Positions 16,638 to 24,961 of a stretch of DNA of 64,000 nucleotides are shown here, in pieces (positions within the stretch are counted from its first letter, which is position 1; each line of letters starts with the position of its first letter). The stretch comes from an uncultured Pseudomonadota bacterium. Its GTDB lineage: Bacteria > Myxococcota_A > UBA796 > SXON01. The stretch covers positions 62,001-126,000 of the forward strand of contig CAIQVJ010000007.1 of NCBI GenBank assembly GCA_903875225.1, in the 5' to 3' direction. Position numbers and translations under genes: made by a program. The notes under the pieces were generated by a model that was given only the letters and a program-made list of their open reading frames with translations, was not told the origin of the DNA and did not search any database.

Positions 16638-18992
16638 GTGGCGCCTTCACTGGAACAACTGCTCAAGACACGCCTGGGGTTTGGGACGTTCCGCCCGGGC
16701 CAGGCGGAGATCGTCGAGCACATCGTGGAGACAGGCGATGCGTTGGTGGTCATGCCCACGGGGGCCGGCAAGTCGCTCTGCTACCAGCTCCCGGCGATCG
16801 CGCTCGGGGCGCGGGCCCAGGGCGGGGTCGCCGTCGTCGTCTCCCCGCTGATCGCGCTGATGAAGGACCAGGTGGAGGGCCTTCAGAAGAAGGGCGTGAA
16901 GGCTACGTTGATCAACTCCACGCTCACGGTCGAGGAGCGGCGGACTCGCCTCCGGGAGGTCCAGGAGGGGCAGTGGGAGCTCGTCTTCGTCGCACCGGAG
17001 CGGTTCACGCCCGCGTTCGTCGAGCGCCTGCGCAGCGCAAAGGTGTGCCTCCTCGCCCTCGACGAGGCCCACTGCCTCTCCCAGTGGGGGCACGACTTCC
17101 GGCCGGACTACCTCCGGCTCGGCCAGGTGCGGGAAGACCTCGGGTGCCCCCGTACCGTGGCGCTCACAGCCACGGCCACGCCCGAGGTGCAGGAGGACAT
17201 CCTGCGCGCCCTCCGGATCCCGGGAGCCCGCCGCTTCGTGACGGGGTTCGACAGGCCGAACCTTCGGCTCGAGGTCGTGGCGGTGAGCGGGCCGCGTGAG
17301 AAGGACAGCGTGCTGGCCTCGCTCGTGGGGTCTGGGTCCACCCTCGTGTACGCTGCGACGCGAAAGAACGTCGAACGGGCGACGGAGGCGCTCCAGACGA
17401 CCCTCGGCCCGAAGCGGGTGGCGATGTACCACGCTGGCCTGGAGATGGAGGAGCGCAACCGCGTGCAGGACGAGTTCATGTCTGGCGATTCGCAGGTGGT
17501 CGTCGCGACGAACGCGTTCGGCATGGGCGTGGACAAGTCGAACGTCCGCACGATCATCCACTACGATCTGCCCGGCACGATCGAGGCCTACTACCAGGAG
17601 ATCGGGCGCGCCGGACGCGATGGCGAGCGCTCTCGGGTCGTACTGCTCTACCGCGAGGAGGACAGGCGCACGCAGGAGTTCTTCGTGAACCTCGCGCACC
17701 CCCCGGCCGACTGGGTGCAACGGATCTGGGCGCGGCTGAACGCCGACGGCCAGAACGCCGTGTTCATCACGCTGGAGGAGCTTGCGTCTGTCCTGCCTGA
17801 CGACGCTGGGGGAGAGCGGGCGGCGGGAAGCTGCGTGTACGTGCTCCAGCGCGAGGGGTACGTGCGGCGCATCGCCCCCACCGATCGCGCAGGTCATGTG
17901 CGGCTCAGCGGCAAGACGGCGACGCTGCGCGGCACGGACGACAGCCACCGCAAGCAGGTGTACGAGTGGCTTCGGACCCGGAGCACGTCTGCGGAGGTCC
18001 TGGGCGTATGGCCGGACCGGGTCGCGGAGGAGCTCGATCTGACGCGGGAACAGGTCACGCTCGCGCTGCGCGGGCTCGAGCAGCGCGGCCTCCTGACCTA
18101 CACCGCGCCCGAGCGTGCTGGCGGCGTGGAGCTCCTGCGCCCAGGCGAGGAGCTGGCCCTCGACGAGAAGAAGATGAAGGCGCGCCGGGCGCGGGAGCTC
18201 ACCAAGCTCCAGAAGATGGTCGACTATGGCCACGCCGGCTGCCGTCGCCGGTACCTGCTCGAGTATTTCGGCGACAAGCCGCCCTGGGAGCGCTGTGGCG
18301 ACTGCGACGGGTGCCGCGAGGGACGCAGGATGTCCACCGGACCCCAGCCGCTGGCGCCTGACGAGGAGACGATCGTGCGAAAGGTGCTGGCGTGCGTCGC
18401 GCGGATGGCCGCGAAGCCGGGGCACGCCGACGGCTTCAAGCCCGACATGGTCGCAAAGGTGCTGATCGGCAGCCAGGACCCGGCGATCACGGCGTTCGGG
18501 TTCACGCGCCTCTCCACGTTCGGGATCCTGAGCCAGTTCACGCAACGCGAGGTCGAGGGCGTCCTCTCCGAGCTCGAGCGCGCGGGCGCCACCGAGCGCA
18601 GCCTGATCACGCGCCCGGTCAAGGGCATCGAGCGCAGCTTCGCGGTGGTCCGGCTCACGCCGCTCGGCGCCGAGGTCATGGCTCAAAAGGCAAAGGACTT
18701 CCGAATGAACTTTCCGCTGGGCCAGAAGGCGGTCCGCACCCGGCCCGACGTCCGCGCCCCTGTCGGGGTCCGCCGCGACCTGCTCGCGCACCTGAAGGAG
18801 GTGCGAAGCGAGCTTGCACGCGCTGCGGATGTGCCCGCCTACGTGGTCGCGGCGGACCGCACGCTCGTCGACATGGTGGAGAAGCGCCCTGTCACGCGCG
18901 CGTCCATGATGGCGGTACACGGGATGGGCGACAAGCAGTTTGCCAAGTACGGCATGAGCTTTCTGGACGCTCTCCGCTCCTGGGCGGACTAG
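16638..18992 (+). CDS. recQ: RecQ-family ATP-dependent DNA helicase
   Basis: A 784-residue superfamily-2 helicase starting with GTG. Motif I is PTGAGKSLCYQLPA (Lys ~45), motif II DEAHCLSQWGHDFRPDY (Asp ~142), motif III ATATP, and motifs V-VI NAFGMGVDKSNVRTIIHYDLP and QEIGRAGRDGE. The RecQ-C region has the zinc-binding cysteines (GCRRRYLLEYFG ... CGDCDGC, ~535-565). An HRDC domain ends the protein (~700-784). It is longer than E. coli RecQ (610) through inserts around 480-530 and 570-690. RecQ unwinds 3'-5' in recombination and fork repair. It is transcribed alone. Confidence 0.94.
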   Translation: MAPSLEQLLKTRLGFGTFRPGQAEIVEHIVETGDALVVMPTGAGKSLCYQLPAIALGARAQGGVAVVVSPLIALMKDQVEGLQKKGVKATLINSTLTVEERRTRLREVQEGQWELVFVAPERFTPAFVERLRSAKVCLLALDEAHCLSQWGHDFRPDYLRLGQVREDLGCPRTVALTATATPEVQEDILRALRIPGARRFVTGFDRPNLRLEVVAVSGPREKDSVLASLVGSGSTLVYAATRKNVERATEALQTTLGPKRVAMYHAGLEMEERNRVQDEFMSGDSQVVVATNAFGMGVDKSNVRTIIHYDLPGTIEAYYQEIGRAGRDGERSRVVLLYREEDRRTQEFFVNLAHPPADWVQRIWARLNADGQNAVFITLEELASVLPDDAGGERAAGSCVYVLQREGYVRRIAPTDRAGHVRLSGKTATLRGTDDSHRKQVYEWLRTRSTSAEVLGVWPDRVAEELDLTREQVTLALRGLEQRGLLTYTAPERAGGVELLRPGEELALDEKKMKARRARELTKLQKMVDYGHAGCRRRYLLEYFGDKPPWERCGDCDGCREGRRMSTGPQPLAPDEETIVRKVLACVARMAAKPGHADGFKPDMVAKVLIGSQDPAITAFGFTRLSTFGILSQFTQREVEGVLSELERAGATERSLITRPVKGIERSFAVVRLTPLGAEVMAQKAKDFRMNFPLGQKAVRTRPDVRAPVGVRRDLLAHLKEVRSELARAADVPAYVVAADRTLVDMVEKRPVTRASMMAVHGMGDKQFAKYGMSFLDALRSWAD

Positions 18993-19307
18993 TCCCGTGT
19001 CACCCGGGAGCGGGTCCGCCACTTCGGATACGCACTTTCGAGCCATTGTATTGACACGTCAATAGTTCGCAAAGAACGAGCGATTCCGCGCCACCCGGTC
19101 AGAAAAAAATGACAATTTCCTGTTGCGGACCGACGAGAGATCGGCTTCATCGAAACACGCCTGCAAGGCAGGTTCTCGGAGGGCCCTGTCCGCCGCGCTG
19201 CGAAATCGTCCGGCAGGGGTGCGTAAAAAAGGTTCCACCCGGGTTTCCAAGGGCGGCAGGGATTGGTATGGTCGCTTGCGTTCTGACCGATCCGTCCCGT
19301 CCCCCCG
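18993..19307. other. AT-rich intergenic region between recQ and the murein endopeptidase gene
   Basis: About 315 bp without a convincing gene and clearly more AT-rich than the rest of the window, with A-runs at 19104-19110 and 19225-19230. It contains the dyad at 19049-19064 and a TATGGT at 19267-19272 that could be a -10 element (with a weak TTTCCA 17 bp before) for the downstream gene. Confidence 0.55.
19049..19064. promoter_or_regulatory. Palindromic operator-like site
   Basis: TATTGAC and GTCAATA are perfect 7-bp inverted arms around a 2-nt centre (AC). A TTGACA (19051-19056) overlaps the left arm, so a bound dimer could block a -35 element. It sits about 245 bp upstream of the murein endopeptidase gene. 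Confidence 0.45.
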
Positions 19308-20018
19308 GTGAAATCGTTGTTTCTACTGATGCTCTCGCTCCTCGCCTCCGCAGCGGAGTTCGGTCCGTCGCTTGAGGGCGAGATGATGCCGACGGAAGCG
19401 GACGGCGTGGATGTGGCAGGCGAGCCCTCGGACACGGGCTCGGTCGGCTGCTCCGACCAGTACCTGGAGAACGGCGTGCAGCTACCCGACCTGCCGTTGT
19501 TCTTCACACGCCAGAACCCCGAGTCCGAGTACGGCACCACCGAGATGATCGACGCGATCGTCGCGGCCACCCGCCACATGCGCTGGCTCATGCCCGAGGC
19601 CTCCCCGGTCACCATCGGGGACATCTCCCACGAGCGCGGGGGCTTCCAGTCCGGCCACATCAGTCACCGCGGCGGAGTGGACGCCGACGTCGGCATCTAC
19701 TCCACGGGCGCAAAGCAGAATCTGCGCGGCTTCGACGTGCTGGGAGCGAACTTCGACGTCGTCGCGAACTGGGCGCTGATCTCCGCCTTCCTCGACACCG
19801 GCAACATCGACTTCATCCTGCTCGACCACGCCCACATCGCGCGCCTCCGTGCGTACACGACCAAGGCGGGGCTGCTCACCGAGGCCGAGGCCGAGGAGAT
19901 CTTCCCGACCGAGGCGCACCCCTGGGACCGCACGGGCATCGTCCGCCACGCGCCGAACCACGACAACCACATGCACGTGCGCGTGTTGTGCTCCGATGGG
20001 TCGCACGCCGGCCGCTGA
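19308..20018 (+). CDS. Penicillin-insensitive murein endopeptidase-like (MepA / M74) protein
   Basis: A 236-residue exported protein (signal MKSLFLLMLSLLASAA) beginning at GTG 19308. Metal-binding segments of the LAS/M74 peptidase family are visible: SGHISHRGGVDADVGIY (H-x-x-H-x-x-G-x-D-x-D; residues ~115-131) and a C-terminal HDNHMHVRV. Between them lies an IDFILLDHAHIARLR segment. MepA enzymes cut D-Ala-mDAP cross-links of peptidoglycan using zinc. Length is shorter than E. coli MepA (about 270). A cysteine soon after the signal (GSVGCSDQY) and one near the end (VLCSDG) may pair. Not in an operon. Confidence 0.82.
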   Translation: MKSLFLLMLSLLASAAEFGPSLEGEMMPTEADGVDVAGEPSDTGSVGCSDQYLENGVQLPDLPLFFTRQNPESEYGTTEMIDAIVAATRHMRWLMPEASPVTIGDISHERGGFQSGHISHRGGVDADVGIYSTGAKQNLRGFDVLGANFDVVANWALISAFLDTGNIDFILLDHAHIARLRAYTTKAGLLTEAEAEEIFPTEAHPWDRTGIVRHAPNHDNHMHVRVLCSDGSHAGR

Positions 20019-20058
20019 CCAGGGCCGGTAGTCCGCAGGATCAGACCCCGGCGATGAT

Positions 20059-20083
20059 CCTCGTCCCCCGGCGGGGAACGAGG
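20059..20083. terminator. Bidirectional hairpin between convergent genes
   Basis: CCTCGT-CCCC (20059-20068) pairs with GGGG-A-ACGAGG (20073-20083), a 10-bp stem with one bulged A and a 4-nt loop. It lies in the 75-bp gap where the endopeptidase and KDSR-like genes converge. Confidence 0.45.
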
Positions 20084-20093
20084 CGCAGCGAAG

Positions 20094-20897
20094 CTACTTC
20101 TTGGCTTTCTTCTGGCTCATGTCGCACACCCAGCGCGTCACGCCGGGGAGCATCCGAGCGGCCGTGACGGTGAGCTGCCCTTCGAGCCCGGGGACGATCT
20201 CGTACTTGCCCCCCGCCATGCCAGCGAGGATGGAGGCCGCGACGTCGTCGGCGCTCATCGTCTTGACGTTCCCGGCGATGGCCTTGGTCTCGGCGGGCTT
20301 GAACTCGTTCTCGAACGCGAGCTGGGGCGTGTCCGTGTCCGGAGGCAAGCACACCGACACCTGGATCTTGTGGGGCCACATCTCCCCGCGGAGCGCCTCG
20401 GAAAACCCACAGATCGCGAACTTGCTGGCTGCATAGGCGGTGTAGCCGTAGATGCCGATCGTGCCGGCCATCGAGGAGACGTTGAGCACGTGCCCACCGC
20501 CACGCTGGATGAGGTGCGGGATCACGGCGCGGCACATGTGCACCGTGCCAAAGTAGTTGATGTCCATCATCTCGCGGAAGTGCCTCGACTCCAGCTCGAC
20601 GAACCTGCCGGGCATGACCACACCAGCATTGTTGATGAGCATGTCACACGGGTACGCGGCGATGTGCGGGCGGACGATCTCGCTCACGGCCTGATCGCTG
20701 GAGACGTCCACGGCGAGTACGTGCGTGCGGTCAGGAGCTCCGAGCGAGGCCCTCGCGGTGTCCAACACGGCCTGGCGGCGCGCGAGGATCGTGACGGTTG
20801 CGCCGCTTGCGAGAAGCTGCTTCGCGACAGAGAGGCCGATGCCCGAGCTGCCGCCCGTGACGAGCACGTGTTTGCCTTGAAAGTACGCAGATGCCAT
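20094..20897 (-). CDS. Short-chain dehydrogenase resembling 3-ketodihydrosphingosine reductase
   Basis: A 267-residue SDR: cofactor loop VTGGSSGIG (14-22), INNAGVVMPG, catalytic Ser in NVSSMAG and the Y-x-x-x-K of YTAYAASKFA. The stretch VCLPPDTDTPQL ... EN-x-x-KPAETKAIAG closely resembles the eukaryotic KDSR/FVT1 signature P-P-D-T-D-T-P ... E-N-x-x-K-P-x-E-T. That signature distinguishes this group from ordinary SDRs. KDSR reduces 3-ketodihydrosphingosine to dihydrosphingosine with NADPH in sphingolipid synthesis. No serine palmitoyltransferase is nearby, so the role is inferred. Several sphingolipid-making bacteria are known, myxobacteria among them. Confidence 0.85.
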   Translation of the reverse strand: MASAYFQGKHVLVTGGSSGIGLSVAKQLLASGATVTILARRQAVLDTARASLGAPDRTHVLAVDVSSDQAVSEIVRPHIAAYPCDMLINNAGVVMPGRFVELESRHFREMMDINYFGTVHMCRAVIPHLIQRGGGHVLNVSSMAGTIGIYGYTAYAASKFAICGFSEALRGEMWPHKIQVSVCLPPDTDTPQLAFENEFKPAETKAIAGNVKTMSADDVAASILAGMAGGKYEIVPGLEGQLTVTAARMLPGVTRWVCDMSQKKAKK

Positions 20898-21046
20898 GGA
20901 GAACCTCGAAGAGACGCGACGCTAACGCCGATTCCAGAACGGTGCGACCGGCGTCACGAACGGCGAGCGGGGGCAGCCCGAGTAGTCTCGCCCACCAGAA
21001 CATCGAGCTCCCGAATGAGCCTTGCACGAGCGTGATACTCATACAT

Positions 21047-22060
21047 ATGTTCAGGCCCCAGTCGAACCCACCCTCCCGGTTCGAGGAGCTGCACGTGGAG
21101 TGGGACGACGAGGCGCCGCCCGCCCGGCTGCGCGTATACGAGGATGCCAGCCGGTCCATCCTGTCGAAGAACGACTCCCCCGACCTGCCGTTCACGTGGT
21201 CGCTCAACCCCTATCGGGGGTGCTCGCACGCCTGCATCTACTGCTACGCGAGGCCTACACACGAACACCTGGGCTTCGGAGCCGGAACGGACTTCGACAC
21301 CCGCATCCTCGTGAAGCCGGACGCCCCACGGCTGCTCGCCGAGGCCTTCGAGTCCCGATCCTGGGCCGGCGACCGCATCCTCTTTTCCGGGAACACCGAC
21401 TGCTACCAGCCGCTCGAGCACCGCCTGGGGATCACGCGCGCCTGCGTGGAGGTGTGCCTGCGCTACCGGAACCCGATCACGGTGGTCACCAAGTCGAACC
21501 TCATCGAACGCGATGTCGAGTTGCTCGCCGAGCTCAACCGCGTCTCCAGCGTGCACGCCGTGCTCTCCATCCCCTACCTCGACCCGGTGCTGGCCCGAGC
21601 GATCGAGCCCGGGGCGCCCACCCCGGCGCGGCGCCTCCGGGCCCTGCGCGCCCTCGCCGACACCGGGATCGTCACGGGGGTGAACGTGGCGCCGGTGATC
21701 CCGGGTCTGAACGACCGCGAGATCCCCAACGTGCTCCGGGCCGCACGCGAGGCTGGAGCCACGTTCGCGAGCATGATCATGGTCCGACTCCCCGGTCCAG
21801 TCGCTCCGTGGTTCGAGGAGCAGCTTCGGGGCGCGCTGCCCACCCGAGCCGAAGGGGTGCTCGCCCGCATCCGACGCGGCCGGGGCGGCAGGCTGAACGA
21901 CTCGCGATTCGGCTCACGCTTCTGCGGCTCGGGGGAGGAGTGGGGAGCGACGGAGCAGCTGTTCGACGTCTGGAAGAGCAGACTCGGGTACGCGCCCCAG
22001 CCCCAGACCTCTCGAGCCTCCGCATTCGAACGCCCGGTAGGGCAACTCCGGCTGTTCTGA
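21047..22060 (+). CDS. SPL-type radical SAM protein (PA0069 family)
   Basis: The start at 21047 gives 337 residues; an earlier in-frame ATG at 20891 would add a low-quality extension overlapping the divergent SDR start. The [4Fe-4S]/AdoMet motif is SHACIYCYARP within GCSHACIYCY (C-x3-C-x2-C, residues ~57-64). TWSLNPYRGC just before it and FSGNTDCYQPLEHRLGITR after it are typical for the PA0069/Rv2578c family. Members are related to spore photoproduct lyase but their reaction is unknown. The C-terminal GSRFCGSGEEWG is also conserved in the family. Monocistronic as far as can be seen. Confidence 0.88.
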   Translation: MFRPQSNPPSRFEELHVEWDDEAPPARLRVYEDASRSILSKNDSPDLPFTWSLNPYRGCSHACIYCYARPTHEHLGFGAGTDFDTRILVKPDAPRLLAEAFESRSWAGDRILFSGNTDCYQPLEHRLGITRACVEVCLRYRNPITVVTKSNLIERDVELLAELNRVSSVHAVLSIPYLDPVLARAIEPGAPTPARRLRALRALADTGIVTGVNVAPVIPGLNDREIPNVLRAAREAGATFASMIMVRLPGPVAPWFEEQLRGALPTRAEGVLARIRRGRGGRLNDSRFGSRFCGSGEEWGATEQLFDVWKSRLGYAPQPQTSRASAFERPVGQLRLF

Positions 22061-22061
22061 C

Positions 22062-22075
22062 CCGGCTCCAGCCGG
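22062..22075 (+). terminator. Short hairpin directly after the radical SAM gene
   Basis: CCGGCT-CC-AGCCGG follows the stop codon by 1 bp. The loop is only 2 nt and there is no T-tract, so support for termination is modest. Confidence 0.3.
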
Positions 22076-22214
22076 TGTGCGGCCATGCCCGGACGGTGGG
22101 CACAACACCCCAGCCCGCGCAGAGGCGCGGGCCCTGGGAGGCGACCACGGGCACACGTTCGGCGGCACGGCTCTTGCTCCCTCCCGGGGTGATCCCGAAC
22201 CCGTGGAGCGTCCC

Positions 22215-22496
22215 ATGCCAGATTCCGAAAAACCGTTCACCGAGCAACTCGACCAGATCCGGCGCACTCGCGATGAGCTGCGCCTCAAGATCCACCTCGC
22301 GGCCGACGAGGCCCGGGAGGAGTGGGAGCGAGCAGAAGTGATCTGGTCGCGCCTCCAGGGCGAGCTGCAGCGCCTCGCGAGCGTGTCGGAGCGCCCCACG
22401 AAGCAGCTCCGCGCAGGGGCAGACGGGCTCCTGCGTGAGGTGGCGATCGCCTACGGGCGCATCCGGGCGGCGCTCCAGCGTCCGATCGACCCCTGA
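22215..22496 (+). CDS. Small coiled-coil protein
   Basis: The 93-residue start at 22215 is fixed by GGAG 6 nt upstream; the frame is open further upstream but that part is low-complexity. The product is almost entirely charged alpha-helix (QLDQIRRTRDELRLKIHLAA, EEWERAEVIWSRLQGELQRL) with heptad-like hydrophobic spacing, hence coiled coil. There is no signal or membrane segment. It precedes the CHAD-domain gene by 14 bp and is probably co-transcribed with it. I do not know a function. Confidence 0.72.
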   Translation: MPDSEKPFTEQLDQIRRTRDELRLKIHLAADEAREEWERAEVIWSRLQGELQRLASVSERPTKQLRAGADGLLREVAIAYGRIRAALQRPIDP

Positions 22497-22510
22497 CCGG
22501 GCAGCAGGGG

Positions 22511-23299
22511 ATGTCGACGTCGAAACCCCGCGCCCGCAAAGCGACCGCGTTCTTTGCGGATCGCCTGTTCGCGCTGGACGCCGCCCTGGCTGCAGCCATG
22601 CAACGGGTGGTGGCAGACGCCGACCCGGAGGCGGTCCACGATCTCCGTGTGAACCTTCGCAAGTTGCGCGTGGTCGGGCGCGCCGCACGCCCGCTGTACG
22701 GGCGGGCCGCGGTCGAGCCCTTGCGGGAGGCCTGCAAGCGCGCTCTGGATGCCACGGGCGCCCAGCGCGAGGCCCAGGTGTTGGCCCAGACCCTGTCCCG
22801 CAACCCCGTGCACGCGGCACACTCTCCCGCCGACACCGAGCGTCTCGCGTCCATCAACGGGATCCGCCTCCAGCTCCGCGCCCTCGCCACGAGTCCCGCC
22901 GAGAACGACCGTTCCATCCGGCGCCTCGCGCGCCGGAGCGTAGACCGCGCCCTGCGCAAGGTGCAGCAGCGGGCGGGCGAGGCGGGCGACGACGTCGAGT
23001 CCCTGCACGCCCTGCGGGCAGCGGCGAAGCAGCTCCGCTACACCGTCGAGCTGTTCCAGGACCAATGCCCGGACCTGACGGAGGTGGCGTTCGCCGCGGA
23101 GGCGATCCAGGGTCGGCTGGGCCGGGTTCACGACCTCGACGACGCGATCGCCGCGATCGGCCGCGCCCAACACCTCTCGGAGGCGCGCCGGAGAGCCACC
23201 CTCGCGGCGCTCCGCGCCCGGAGGCGTCGCGAGTTGTCCTGTTGGAAGAAGGACAAGCTCTCGCCCCGACTCGCCCCGTTGCACCTGCCCGGCTCGTGA
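22511..23299 (+). CDS. CHAD-domain protein (polyphosphate-binding type)
   Basis: A 262-residue helical protein with the conserved-histidine features of the CHAD domain: AVHDLRVNLRKLRVVGRA (His ~38) in the first half and LHALRAAAKQLRYTVELF (His ~173) in the second, each with the basic R-x-x-x-K-L/Q-R pattern. CHAD domains bind inorganic polyphosphate through these basic helices and localise to polyphosphate granules. It lacks an attached CYTH phosphatase domain. It follows the coiled-coil gene by 14 bp, so the small protein may be a granule partner (inference). Confidence 0.88.
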   Translation: MSTSKPRARKATAFFADRLFALDAALAAAMQRVVADADPEAVHDLRVNLRKLRVVGRAARPLYGRAAVEPLREACKRALDATGAQREAQVLAQTLSRNPVHAAHSPADTERLASINGIRLQLRALATSPAENDRSIRRLARRSVDRALRKVQQRAGEAGDDVESLHALRAAAKQLRYTVELFQDQCPDLTEVAFAAEAIQGRLGRVHDLDDAIAAIGRAQHLSEARRRATLAALRARRRRELSCWKKDKLSPRLAPLHLPGS

Positions 23300-23331
23300 C
23301 CTGCAGGTGCGGAGCGGCCGCCCGGATCCTG

Positions 23332-23832
23332 TCAGGCCGGGTGGGCGGGCGCAGCTCCGATGGTCAGCATGTCCCGCACCGTCGAGACCCCCGGGCTGCG
23401 CCCGACTGCACCCATCACCGCGTCATGCTCCGCCGCGCTGTCCACGCGCCCACGCACGCTGGCACCGGCGTCATCGACCTCCACCGTCACCTGCCTCGCG
23501 AGGAGCGCCGCTCGCTCCGCCAGCGCAGCGGCCACAGCCCGCCGCAGCAACCGCGCGACCTCATCCGGCGGTGCCGAAGCGCTCGCGGGTTTGCGCCGCT
23601 CGGGCGGACAGACCAGGATCTCGTTGATGACGTCGAAGACGCCACCGACACGAAATGCAGCCTCTCGCGCAGCGATCTTCCTGGCCCACGAGTCCACGGT
23701 ACCGGTGAGCGTGGCGATGCCACTGCATACATCGACCATGATCGCCTGCGGTTGGTCACCCGCCTCGCGCTGCAGCTCTTCGATGACCTGCTGGCAGACC
23801 TCCAGGTCCGTCTTCTTGGGATGTGTCGTCAT
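23332..23832 (-). CDS. Protein with two BON domains
   Basis: The start at 23832 yields 166 residues; the longer frame upstream is Arg-rich and unsupported. Residues ~8-72 (DLEVCQQVIEELQRE ... VDVCSGIATLTGTVDSWARK) and ~90-160 (LLRRAVAAALAERA ... VEVDDAGASVRGRVDSAAEH ... VSTVRDMLTI) are two BON domains, each with the G-x-V/T-L-x-G-x-V-D-S core. BON domains bind lipids or stabilise envelope proteins in stress responses. No signal peptide is seen. It lies 151 bp downstream of the stressosome operon in the same direction and may be co-regulated with it. Confidence 0.82.
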   Translation of the reverse strand: MTTHPKKTDLEVCQQVIEELQREAGDQPQAIMVDVCSGIATLTGTVDSWARKIAAREAAFRVGGVFDVINEILVCPPERRKPASASAPPDEVARLLRRAVAAALAERAALLARQVTVEVDDAGASVRGRVDSAAEHDAVMGAVGRSPGVSTVRDMLTIGAAPAHPA

Positions 23833-23983
23833 GAGATGCCCTTGGTGTCTCCTCACGCAAAGCAAGAGGCGGGCCATGGGCGACCTGCCTGTAGGAGCCG
23901 TGCGGGCGACAGCAGAGCGACCGTTGCGCCTCGCGTTGCTGTGCGCTGGCACCCTTCGACCATGCAAAAACGCCCACCCCGGC

Positions 23984-24961
23984 CTACTGGACGACCATCA
24001 CGAGCGCGTCGTCGTGCTGCCTGCGACCGTGATCGAAAATGCGCTGCGCCAGCGCCCAACCCGCCATGGTGGGCGCCTCCGCACAGAACCCGAGCGGATC
24101 ACGCAGCCCATCCGTGGCGAACACCCAGGTCGCGCTCGACGGGACCGGAACCCGAAAGGGCCGCACCGGGCGCCCGGCCCCGGGAGATCCGACGAATCCC
24201 GGACCACCCGCGAAGCGCACCATGCCGCCCGGCCCTCGAACGCCCATCTGGATGTTGCCCACGCTCGCCGCGTGCACCGCCGCACCTGCCTCGTCGAAGC
24301 GAGCGACCGCGATCACCGCACCCCGGGTCCGTCGAAGCTCACTCGCACACCGCGCCAGGATGAGCTCGGGCGAGGCGCCTGGGTCTTCCCCCGCGATGAG
24401 GAGCGCCCGATCGGCGGCGTCCCGGGCGAGCACGCCGTGCCCCAGCCCATCGCACATCATCACCGTGAGGGAATCAGGCCCGCGCCAGAACCGGGCGTTG
24501 TCCCCGCTCACGGGCTCGGAGGCGAGCGCACTCCCGTAGACCGCGACCGTGGGGCGGCGCCGGACGCTCCGGCCGAAGATCCGCGCCACGATGCGCGTGC
24601 CCTCCCCGAGGCGGATGTCCACGTCGAGCTCGGCAGCGAGGCGCTGCACCCCGGCGAGCCCGATCCCCAGCGTGCCCGGTCTGCCCGCTGCACCATCGAA
24701 CGCAGCAGCCGGATCCTCGATGCCGGGCCCGCGGTCGTCGGCCTCGACCTCGAGGCCAGGAACACCGTCCCGGTCGAGGAGTCGCACGTTCAGGCGCCCG
24801 CCTCGGGCATACCGCAGCTGGTTGGTCGAGAGCTCGCTCGCGACGATCGCCGCGGCCTCGATGCAATCGCGCGACAAGGCCGACCCCTCCGCCGCCCGGC
24901 GCACGAGCCCACGAGCCTCGGACACGCTGGCGTCGTCGAAGACCTCGACCCCGGTGGTCAC
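23984..24961 (-). CDS. ATPase-SpoIIE phosphatase fusion (RsbT/RsbX-like)
   Basis: Starts at a GTG overlapping the rsbT stop (GTGA, 24958-24961), giving 325 residues. Residues ~1-125 are a GHKL/anti-sigma-type ATPase domain (AAAIVASELSTNQLRYARGG, then DRGPGIEDP and LGIGLAGVQRLA). Residues ~135-325 are a PP2C/SpoIIE-type phosphatase with MMCDGLGHGVLARDA and C-terminal HDDALVMVVQ metal-binding acidic residues. In B. subtilis the separate RsbX dephosphorylates RsbR and RsbS to reset the stressosome. Here a second kinase-like domain is joined to that activity. Last gene of the operon. Confidence 0.9.
   Translation of the reverse strand: MTTGVEVFDDASVSEARGLVRRAAEGSALSRDCIEAAAIVASELSTNQLRYARGGRLNVRLLDRDGVPGLEVEADDRGPGIEDPAAAFDGAAGRPGTLGIGLAGVQRLAAELDVDIRLGEGTRIVARIFGRSVRRRPTVAVYGSALASEPVSGDNARFWRGPDSLTVMMCDGLGHGVLARDAADRALLIAGEDPGASPELILARCASELRRTRGAVIAVARFDEAGAAVHAASVGNIQMGVRGPGGMVRFAGGPGFVGSPGAGRPVRPFRVPVPSSATWVFATDGLRDPLGFCAEAPTMAGWALAQRIFDHGRRQHDDALVMVVQ

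Noticed and set aside
19059..19250. Minus-strand 63-codon frame in the AT-rich gap
   Set aside because: TTG start without ribosome site, Arg/Phe-rich composition and no recognisable motif; better read as an intergenic control region.
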